NCBI GenBank assembly: GCA_041635755.1 | Contig: JBFKUL010000206.1 | Span: 1-5,564, forward strand | Source: JBFKUL01 sp041635755 | GTDB taxonomy: Bacteria > Pseudomonadota > Gammaproteobacteria > Burkholderiales > SG8-39 | Length of the DNA: 5,564 nucleotides | Reading direction: 5' to 3' | In this document: positions 1 through 4,548 of the stretch, one piece after another | How positions within the stretch are numbered: the stretch's first letter is position 1 | Layout: each line of letters opens with the position of its first letter | Position numbers and translations under genes: made by a program | The notes under the pieces: model-generated | What the model was told of the DNA's origin: nothing | Seen by the model: only the letters and a program-made list of their open reading frames with translations | Database searches by the model: none

Positions 1-2
1 AA

Positions 3-113
3 AGCCGTCGCAAGGTTCGCATGCTGATGCAACGCTGGGGCGAGCGGTCGCACCCTAACAGCCGGTTGCAGGCGACGCACCAAAAGCGGCGCGCGCCTGA
101 ACCGGAACGTTAG
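3..113 (+). CDS. Possible 3' end of the preceding cassette ORF (partial)
   Basis: This is an open frame entering from the left edge and ending at TAG 111-113, 36 codons, with no start in the window. I prefer it over the other two plus frames because its first codons are rich in G/C third positions and read as a plausible basic C-terminus (RRKVRMLMQRWGE). One alternative frame stops at 25-27; the other stops at TAA 56-58 inside the attC box and has poorer third positions. If the call is right, the last 18 or so residues are encoded by the attC site itself, which happens in cassette ORFs that read through their recombination site. The function cannot be told from this fragment. The frame choice is uncertain. 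Confidence 0.3.
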   Translation, partial: SRRKVRMLMQRWGERSHPNSRLQATHQKRRAPEPER

Positions 114-115
114 AG
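53..115 (+). other. Integron attC recombination site
   Basis: The 63-base element has the architecture of an integron attC site. The outer boxes are CCCTAAC (53-59, R'') and GTTAGAG (109-115, R'), where CTAAC pairs with GTTAG. Inside them CCGGTT (62-67) pairs with AACCGG (100-105), CAGGCG (69-74) pairs with CGCCTG (94-99), and CGC (76-78) pairs with GCG (91-93). G68 and A75 are left unpaired on one arm only, like the extrahelical bases that direct the integrase to one strand. A60-G61 opposite A106-C108 form the unpaired central spacer, and about 12 bases form the apical loop. Known attC sites recombine between G and TT of the R' box, here 109/110, so a new cassette starts at 110. No integrase gene is in the window. 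Confidence 0.85.
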
Positions 116-121
116 TTGACC

Positions 122-523
122 ATGGGTGACCACTCCAGCAAGGTCAAATGGACTGCGGTCAATTCAACCACGGCGAAACATCTCAGCGAACTGACTGCCT
201 CGCCTGGGCTTGTCTATCCCGTCGCCTCAAATGCGATTCCCGATCAGCCCAAGGAAGTACCGGGTGTCGTCAAGTTCTACGTAAGCTCATACGCTAAGCC
301 CATCCCGCTCAATCAGGATGCAACTGCAGGCGGAGAGATTGCACTGGTGCGGCATGATGGAGACACCGCGAAAGCGTACAACTACCTCTTCGCGACATCC
401 TCAAACGGCATTGTGTGCTACACGGGGCCGCACAAAGATTATGCGTCGCATCACTTTGCGTCTTCCACGGCTGTTCCGATCGAAAGCCTGTTCGGTCATC
501 CGCTCACCAAGGGTAAGACGTGA
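122..523 (+). CDS. Hypothetical protein, integron cassette ORF
   Basis: This ORF encodes a 133-residue protein that I do not recognise. It starts at ATG 122, only 6 bases after the attC R' box; an in-frame TTG at 116 is a possible alternative. Only a weak purine stretch (TTAGAG) precedes the start, as is usual for cassette ORFs, which often depend on an upstream array promoter. The stop TGA (521-523) lies one base before an attC-like box, giving a compact cassette of about 470 bases. The product looks soluble: no signal peptide, no membrane segment, mixed polar composition, with His/Tyr-rich stretches such as YTGPHKDYASHHF (about residues 99-111) and one cysteine. Base composition differs from the neighbours: I counted 35/60 and 31/60 G+C in lines 181-240 and 361-420, against 45/60 in 1441-1500. 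This supports separate acquisition. Coding status is supported by the exact fit between the two sites; function is unknown. Confidence 0.7.
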   Translation: MGDHSSKVKWTAVNSTTAKHLSELTASPGLVYPVASNAIPDQPKEVPGVVKFYVSSYAKPIPLNQDATAGGEIALVRHDGDTAKAYNYLFATSSNGIVCYTGPHKDYASHHFASSTAVPIESLFGHPLTKGKT

Positions 524-524
524 A

Positions 525-584
525 CCCTAACCCCCCCAAGGGTCAACGCGGCCGCGCGCGCCGGTTATGAACACTATGCTAGGA
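525..584 (+). other. Decayed attC-like site at the end of the cassette
   Basis: The site begins with CCCTAAC (525-531), identical to the R'' box of the site at 53-59 and placed one base after the cassette stop codon. It contains TCAACGC (543-549) followed by GCGGCCGCG (548-556), resembling the loop-flanking part of attC sites. It could end at GCTAGGA (578-584), which matches the R' consensus GTTRRRY poorly because the second base of the invariant GTT is C and the last base is A. The total length would be 60 bases, close to the 63 of the intact site. The arms pair badly, so if this is an attC it is degenerate and probably inactive. A second box candidate, GTTATGA (564-570), gives an even poorer fold. 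The position is the main argument. Confidence 0.4.
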
Positions 585-600
585 GTCGGCTTTCGTCGGT

Positions 601-633
601 ACGGCGCAGCCGCGCAAGGCCGAGCGGCGCCGT
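601..633. terminator. Inverted repeat, possible terminator between cassette and MaoC gene
   Basis: ACGGCGC (601-607) pairs perfectly with GCGCCGT (627-633) around a 19-base interior that can fold further. It lies 22 bases beyond the MaoC stop codon and about 78 bases beyond the cassette stop, so it could end transcription from either side. Neither strand has a proper T run: the plus side has only TTCTTAC. A typical factor-independent terminator is therefore not demonstrated. Confidence 0.25.
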
Positions 634-654
634 TCTTACAATCGAATCACCGGC

Positions 655-1101
655 CTACGCCGCTGGCCGCGAGGCAATGAGGATCTTGCCGCTGCCCTCG
701 ACCGCGACCTCGCCTTTCTGGTTTTTCGACACGCAGCTCATGACCACGATGCCGCCGTTGTGCTTGGGCTTGTCGAGTTTTTCGGTCACGGTCCATTCGG
801 TGGCGAGGGTGTCGCCCGGATAGACCGGCGCCTTGAAGCGGCAGGCGTGCTCCAGGTACGCGATCGCGGTGCCCGCGAAGTACATGCCGACCGGCGCCGC
901 CACCAGCGCCGCGCTGAACGGGCCGTGCAGCACCCGCGACCCAAGGGTGGATTTTTTCGAGAATTCCTCGTCGACGTGCAGCGGGTTGAAGTCGCCGAAC
1001 ATGCCCGAGCCGAGCACCAGATGCGTCTCGGTGACCGTCAGGCGGTCGCCGAACCGCGTCCCGACCTCGACTTCGTCATACCACTTGCCGTGAAATACCA
1101 T
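655..1101 (-). CDS. MaoC-like hot-dog dehydratase/hydratase
   Basis: This 148-residue protein of the MaoC-like (R)-hydratase family is expected to act in the cytosol on an enoyl-CoA/3-hydroxyacyl-CoA pair or a related thioester. The hydratase motif is GDFNPLHVDEEF at residues 36-47, with Asp37 and His42 in the positions of the catalytic pair and a following HGPF at 59-62. A second family signature, FKAPVYPGDTL, is at 89-99, where the hot-dog sheet lines the substrate tunnel. The length suits a single-domain family member. I chose ATG 1101 because AAGGAG sits 6 bases upstream; an ATG at 1107 directly abuts that site, and the longer frame to 1191 adds a low-complexity Pro/Gly/Arg tail running into the divergent gene. 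The gene is divergent from the aldolase operon and may share control with it. The exact substrate is unknown; relatives also include mesaconyl-CoA and beta-methylmalyl-CoA dehydratases. Confidence 0.88.
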   Translation of the reverse strand: MVFHGKWYDEVEVGTRFGDRLTVTETHLVLGSGMFGDFNPLHVDEEFSKKSTLGSRVLHGPFSAALVAAPVGMYFAGTAIAYLEHACRFKAPVYPGDTLATEWTVTEKLDKPKHNGGIVVMSCVSKNQKGEVAVEGSGKILIASRPAA

Positions 1102-1190
1102 GAGCATCTCCTTGCAGCCGATTGTAGCCGCGCCGCCAGGGCGCGCGCCCCGGCCGCTGCTAAGATCGCGTCCTCGAGGGGGAGGGAGCA
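1102..1190. promoter_or_regulatory. Divergent intergenic control region (MaoC / aldolase operon)
   Basis: The 89 bases between two divergent starts must hold the promoters of both units unless transcription comes from farther away. For the minus strand, TACAAT (plus 1121-1126) is a good -10 match, but no -35 box is seen at 16-19 bases. For the plus strand, TAAGAT (1161-1166) is a weaker -10 candidate, again without a clear -35. The centre (about 1128-1158) is very GC-rich with the near-palindrome GGGCGCGCGCCC (1139-1150), a possible operator or just composition. Activator-dependent promoters would fit the missing -35 boxes, but this is inference. Confidence 0.35.
1108..1113 (-). promoter_or_regulatory. 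Ribosome binding site deciding the MaoC start
   Basis: On the minus strand this reads AAGGAG, a near-perfect Shine-Dalgarno sequence ending 6 bases before ATG 1101. It leaves no spacing to the ATG at 1107, so it selects the 1101 start. Confidence 0.8.
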
Positions 1191-1973
1191 ATGACGGTTC
1201 GGGGAAACGCCATCAAGGCACGCGTGCTTGCCGGCGAGACTGTTGCAGGGGCGCTGGTGTTCGAGTTCTTCTCGCCCGGCATGCCGCAGGTGCTGAACGC
1301 CGCGGGCTGCGAATTCGCGCTGTTCGACATGGAGCACACGGGCCTGGGCTTCGAGACGCTCAAGAGCCTGTTCGCCGGCTGCCGCGGTCTGGACATCACG
1401 CCGCTGGTGCGCGTGCCGCGCGGCGAGTATCACTTCCTCGCGCGCGCGCTCGACATCGGCGCGCACGGTGTCATGGTGCCGATGGTGGAGAGCGCCGCCG
1501 AAGCGCGGCGCATCGCCGAGGCGACGCATTATCCGCCGCTCGGTCGGCGCGGCGCCGCGTTTGCCGTGGCGCAGGACGACTATGTCGGCGGCGACGTTAA
1601 AACGAAAGTCCGTGCGCTCAACGATCGCACGCTTCTGATTGCGCAGATCGAGACGGAACGCGGCCTCGCGGACGCTGAGGCGATCGCCGCCACTCCGGGC
1701 ATCGATGTCCTGTGGCTGGGTCATTTCGATCTCACGAACTTCCTCGGCATCCCGGGCGAGTTCGATCATCCCAAATACCGCGCGGCGATCGAGACCATCG
1801 TCGCGGCCGCCCGGCGTCACGGCAAGGGCCTCGGCTTTATGGCGGCCGACGCGGACTGGGCGAAGCGCTACCGCGCCTTCGGCTTCAACATGATCGCCGC
1901 GGGACTCGATCACTCGCTGCTGCAGTCGGCGATTCGCGCCACGCTCGCGCCTCTCGCGGAGAAGCCCAAATGA
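1191..1973 (+). CDS. HpcH/HpaI family class II aldolase
   Basis: This 260-residue TIM-barrel aldolase belongs to the HpcH/HpaI (2,4-dihydroxyhept-2-ene-1,7-dioate aldolase / citrate lyase beta-like) family. Members use a divalent metal to cleave or form 2-oxo-4-hydroxy acids, releasing pyruvate or a similar 2-oxoacid and an aldehyde. The key residues can be placed: FDMEHTG (45-51) with the catalytic-type His49, VRVP with Arg74 for the oxoacid carboxylate, and metal ligands Glu154 (AQIETERG) and Asp180 (LGHFDLTNFLG). HYPPLGRRG at 113-121 is another family signature. The length matches the family norm of about 250-270. The start ATG is preceded by GGAGG with 5-base spacing. The gene overlaps the next by ATGA, so the two are almost certainly one transcript and translationally coupled. 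The substrate is not deducible; the pairing with a 2-hydroxyacid dehydrogenase suggests a 2-oxoacid intermediate. Confidence 0.9.
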   Translation: MTVRGNAIKARVLAGETVAGALVFEFFSPGMPQVLNAAGCEFALFDMEHTGLGFETLKSLFAGCRGLDITPLVRVPRGEYHFLARALDIGAHGVMVPMVESAAEARRIAEATHYPPLGRRGAAFAVAQDDYVGGDVKTKVRALNDRTLLIAQIETERGLADAEAIAATPGIDVLWLGHFDLTNFLGIPGEFDHPKYRAAIETIVAAARRHGKGLGFMAADADWAKRYRAFGFNMIAAGLDHSLLQSAIRATLAPLAEKPK

Positions 1974-2968
1974 GCTTCCGGCTGGGCATCGCGCGCGAAG
2001 TGCTGAACGCCAAGGGCGAGCCCTCGTTCGGCGCGCGCGCGCTGGAAGTGCTGAAAGGGAATCCCGCGCTCGAATGGGAGTACATCGCCGAGGACGTGCG
2101 CGAGATCACGCCTGCGATCTCGGCGCGCTACGACGCGATCTACGTCAGCAGCGCGCGCGTCACGCGCGCGTCGGTCGCCGGCGCCGATTGCCGGGTAAAG
2201 ATCGTCGCCCGCCACGGCGTCGGCTACGACTCGGTCGACGTCGAGGCGCTCACCGAAAAAGGGATTGTGCTGACGAACACGCCCCATGCGGTGCGCCGCC
2301 CGGTCGCGGTGGCCACCCTGACGCTGGTCTTCGCGCTCGCCGGCAAGCTCTTCGCCAAGGACCGGCTGACGCGCGACGGGCGCTGGAACGAGCGCAACTC
2401 GCACATGGGGCTCGGTCTGACGAGCCGCACGCTCGGGGTGATCGGCGCGGGCTCCATCGGCCAGGAAATCCTTCGCCTCGCAGGGCCGTTCGGCCTCAAG
2501 CTGCTGGCCGCCGATCCGTTCGTGAACGAGGCGGCGCTGGCGCCGCTCGGCGCGCGCCGCGTGCCGCTCGAGACGCTGCTGGGCGAAGCGGACTTCGTGG
2601 TCATCAGCTGCCTGCTCACCGAGCAGACGCGCCACTTGATCGGCGCGGCGCAGCTTGCGCGGATGAAATCCGAGGCGTTCCTCATCAACGTGGCGCGAGG
2701 CCCGATCGTGGACGAGCCGGCGCTGATCGCGGCGCTGCGCGAGCGGCGCATTGCGGGCGCGGGTCTCGATGTGTTCGAGCAGGAACCGGTCGCGCCCGAC
2801 AACCCGCTGCTCGCCATGGACAACGTCATCGTCACGCCGCACGCGCTGTGCTGGACCGACGAGTGCTTTCATGAGATTGCCGCGACCGGCCTGGGGAGCG
2901 TGGTCGAGTTCTCGCTCGGGCGGCGCCCGGTGCACGTGGTCAACCTGCAGGCGCTCGAGCGGCGCTAG
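1970..2968 (+). CDS. D-isomer-specific 2-hydroxyacid dehydrogenase (NAD(P)-dependent)
   Basis: This 332-residue enzyme of the phosphoglycerate dehydrogenase-like family should interconvert a 2-oxoacid and a D-2-hydroxyacid in the cytosol. The Rossmann dinucleotide motif is GVIGAGSIG (156-164), with Asp182 at the end of the following strand, which favours NAD. The catalytic set is Arg243 (NVARGPIVDE), Asp267 with Glu272 (LDVFEQEP) and His291 (VTPHALCWTDE). The N-terminal substrate domain holds ARHGVGYDSVD (80-90). Two points differ from the common pattern: RRPVAVATLTL (109-119) replaces the usual VAE helix, and Cys294-Trp295 follow the catalytic His. The start ATG overlaps the aldolase stop (ATGA), and GGAGA (1958-1962) lies 7 bases upstream. 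It probably reduces a product of the aldolase or supplies its oxoacid by oxidation. Candidate specificities (glyoxylate, hydroxypyruvate, phosphoglycerate, other) cannot be separated by reading. Confidence 0.9.
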   Translation: MSFRLGIAREVLNAKGEPSFGARALEVLKGNPALEWEYIAEDVREITPAISARYDAIYVSSARVTRASVAGADCRVKIVARHGVGYDSVDVEALTEKGIVLTNTPHAVRRPVAVATLTLVFALAGKLFAKDRLTRDGRWNERNSHMGLGLTSRTLGVIGAGSIGQEILRLAGPFGLKLLAADPFVNEAALAPLGARRVPLETLLGEADFVVISCLLTEQTRHLIGAAQLARMKSEAFLINVARGPIVDEPALIAALRERRIAGAGLDVFEQEPVAPDNPLLAMDNVIVTPHALCWTDECFHEIAATGLGSVVEFSLGRRPVHVVNLQALERR

Positions 2969-2997
2969 CCCCGAGAGCGCCGGGGCGCTACGATTTT
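2969..2997 (+). terminator. Hairpin after the dehydrogenase, weak terminator or attenuator
   Basis: CCCCG (2969-2973) pairs with CGGGG (2981-2985) around a 7-base loop, with a bulged extension in which CTA of the stop region can pair with flanking bases. TTTT follows at 2994-2997, about 8 bases beyond the stem. The stem is short and the T run short and displaced, so it may only weaken transcription into tctC. Confidence 0.35.
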
Positions 2998-3000
2998 GCT

Positions 3001-3014
3001 GGGCCTGCCGGCCC
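3001..3014 (+). repeat. Second GC-rich hairpin in the tctC leader
   Basis: GGGCC (3001-3005) pairs perfectly with GGCCC (3010-3014) around the tetraloop TGCC. No T run follows. It lies directly after the previous hairpin and could slow 3' decay of the upstream message or protect the 5' end of the tct message. Chance formation in GC-rich DNA is also possible. Confidence 0.35.
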
Positions 3015-3086
3015 CAACCGGATTACCATAGCCGCCACAACCTGTTGGGCGCGCCGCGCCCGGCGAAAAGTCGACCGCAGACCGTT

Positions 3087-3092
3087 AGGAGG
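3087..3092 (+). promoter_or_regulatory. Strong ribosome binding site of tctC
   Basis: AGGAGG lies 4 bases before ATG 3097 and is the strongest Shine-Dalgarno sequence in the window. tctB and tctA lack comparable sites, which fits a binding protein made in excess over the membrane subunits. Confidence 0.85.
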
Positions 3093-3096
3093 AACC

Positions 3097-4035
3097 ATGA
3101 AAAAGCTCGTTGCACTCGCCATCGCGGCGGCATTCGCCGCACCCGCGCAGGCCGCCTTTCCCGAGCGCCCGATCAAGCTGATCGTCCCCTGGGCCGCCGG
3201 CGGCGACACCGACGTCATCTACCGCACCTTCGCGCCGCTGATGCAGAAGCATCTGAACGGCACCATCGTCGTCGCCAACGTCGGCGGCGCTTCGGGCACC
3301 AAGGGCGCCAAGGAAGCAAAGGAATCGCCTGCCGACGGCTACACCATCTTCGCGATGCACGACTCGATCCATTCGACGTACTACACCGGCGTGGCCGACG
3401 TGAACTGGAACGACTTTCAGCCGATCTGCCTGGTGAGCGCGACGCCCTCGATCGTCACCGCGAGCCCGAAGACACCGTGGAACGATATGAAGGCGCTGCT
3501 CGCCGACGCCAAGGCGCGCCCGGGTCAGATCACCGTCGGAGCGACGCTCGGCTCGACCAGCCACTTCTTTCCGGCAATGGTCGAGAAGGCCGCGGGCCTC
3601 AAGTTCAAGTACGTGTCCTACGAGGGCACCGCGCCGCGCATGAATGCGCTGCTTGGCGGGCATATCGACCTTGCGGAGTCGAACCTGACGCAGAAGGGCA
3701 AGGTGGACGCGGGGCAGATGAAGTTCCTCGCCGTGGCCACCGACAAGCGCGTGCCCGAGGCGCCGGACGTGCCGACGCTGAAGGAGCTGGGCATCGACGT
3801 CGAGTACGCGGTCAACCGCGGCCTGGTCGCGCCCAAGGGCACGCCGGCGGACGTCATGGCCAAGCTCGGCGCCGCCTGCGGCGCGGCGGCCAAGGACCCG
3901 TCCTTCGCCGAGGACATGAAGAAGCACGGCACCTTCGTCAGCTACCGCGACACGAAGGGCTACATCCAGTTCCTGGAAAAGAACGACACCACCAACAAGG
4001 ACGTCGCGAAAGACCTCGGCATGCTTAAGCGCTAG
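3097..4035 (+). CDS. tctC: TTT-family periplasmic substrate-binding protein (TctC/Bug)
   Basis: This 312-residue extracytoplasmic receptor of a tripartite tricarboxylate transporter should bind a carboxylate in the periplasm and hand it to TctA/TctB. A Sec signal peptide is clear: MKK, a hydrophobic Ala-rich core, and cleavage expected after AQA at residue 19. The mature protein begins AFPERPIKLIVPW (20-32), the Bug-family opening, followed by AAGGDTD (33-39) and VANVGGASGTKGAKEAK (59-75), the two loops that clasp the ligand carboxylate in known Bug structures. DGYT (80-83) is also typical. The length is normal for the family (about 300-330). Relatives bind tricarboxylates, dicarboxylates, nicotinate, amino acids or aromatic acids, so ligand identity cannot be assigned. 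It sits 128 bases after the dehydrogenase gene with a strong ribosome site and leads the three-gene transporter set, 21 bases ahead of tctB. Confidence 0.95.
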   Translation: MKKLVALAIAAAFAAPAQAAFPERPIKLIVPWAAGGDTDVIYRTFAPLMQKHLNGTIVVANVGGASGTKGAKEAKESPADGYTIFAMHDSIHSTYYTGVADVNWNDFQPICLVSATPSIVTASPKTPWNDMKALLADAKARPGQITVGATLGSTSHFFPAMVEKAAGLKFKYVSYEGTAPRMNALLGGHIDLAESNLTQKGKVDAGQMKFLAVATDKRVPEAPDVPTLKELGIDVEYAVNRGLVAPKGTPADVMAKLGAACGAAAKDPSFAEDMKKHGTFVSYRDTKGYIQFLEKNDTTNKDVAKDLGMLKR

Positions 4036-4056
4036 CGCGCAGCCGCCGGGCCTTCG

Positions 4057-4545
4057 ATGATCGGCCGGGACGGCATCACGGGGCTCGTCGCGCTCGCGGC
4101 GAGCCTCGTGCTCTTCTGGCTCACCCTTGGGCTGGAAAAAAATCCCCTGGTGCCGATCGGCCCCGGGTTCTATCCGCAGATCGTGCTCGGCTTCACAGCG
4201 CTGCTCGGCCTTGCGCTGGTGGCGCAGGATCTGCTCGGACGGCGCAAGGCGCCCGCAGTGCCGGAGGCGCCCAAGGCCGCGCCCGGCGGAAAGCTCAACT
4301 ACACCCTCGTTGCGCTCACCTTCGCGGTGTTCGGCGCATACGTGCTGCTGTTGCCGCTCGCCGGCTACCGCGTGGCCACGTTCCTGTTCGTGCTCGGCTG
4401 CAGCTTCCTGCTCGAGCCCCCGCGGCGCGCGGGGCTGTGGGTGCGCGGCGGGGTGCTCGCGGCGATCACCACCGTCGTCACCTACTACGTGTTCGAGCAG
4501 TACCTTGCGGTGCTCCTGCCGCGGGGAACCTGGACCGGCTTTTAG
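4057..4545 (+). CDS. tctB: TTT-family small membrane subunit TctB
   Basis: This 162-residue protein is the small integral-membrane partner of TctA. Hydrophobic segments are visible at about residues 7-25, 40-57, 82-101, 105-119 and 131-153, so four or five helices. The motif IGPGFYPQIVLG (34-45) between the first two helices is the family signature. A Pro/Ala/Lys-rich cytosolic linker occupies about 61-80. Sequence conservation in this family is low, so the call rests on length, topology, that motif and position between tctC and tctA. The start is ATG 4057; no good Shine-Dalgarno sequence precedes it, so translation may depend on ribosomes arriving from tctC 21 bases upstream. The stop TAG is 3 bases before the tctA start. 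Confidence 0.92.
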   Translation: MIGRDGITGLVALAASLVLFWLTLGLEKNPLVPIGPGFYPQIVLGFTALLGLALVAQDLLGRRKAPAVPEAPKAAPGGKLNYTLVALTFAVFGAYVLLLPLAGYRVATFLFVLGCSFLLEPPRRAGLWVRGGVLAAITTVVTYYVFEQYLAVLLPRGTWTGF

Positions 4546-4548
4546 GCG

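Noticed and set aside
1102..1191. N-terminal extension of the MaoC protein to 178 residues
   Set aside because: The extra 30 residues are Pro/Gly/Arg-rich, overlap the aldolase start and are preceded by no ribosome site, whereas AAGGAG supports the 1101 start.
1038..1913. Minus-strand frame opposite the aldolase
   Set aside because: Its composition is that of a shadow frame, and it overlaps both the MaoC start region and a well-supported aldolase.
2996..3030. Possible tctC promoter (TTGCTG and TACCAT)
   Set aside because: Each hexamer is a weak match and the spacing of 23 bases is too long for a sigma-70 promoter.
3084..3090. GTTAGGA resembling an attC R' box
   Set aside because: It overlaps the tctC ribosome binding site, and no CTAAC partner or inverted arms lie upstream.
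2751..4028. Long plus-strand frame spanning the dehydrogenase end and tctC
   Set aside because: It is an Arg/Ala-rich out-of-frame shadow crossing the gene boundary; tctC in the other frame has a signal peptide and family motifs.
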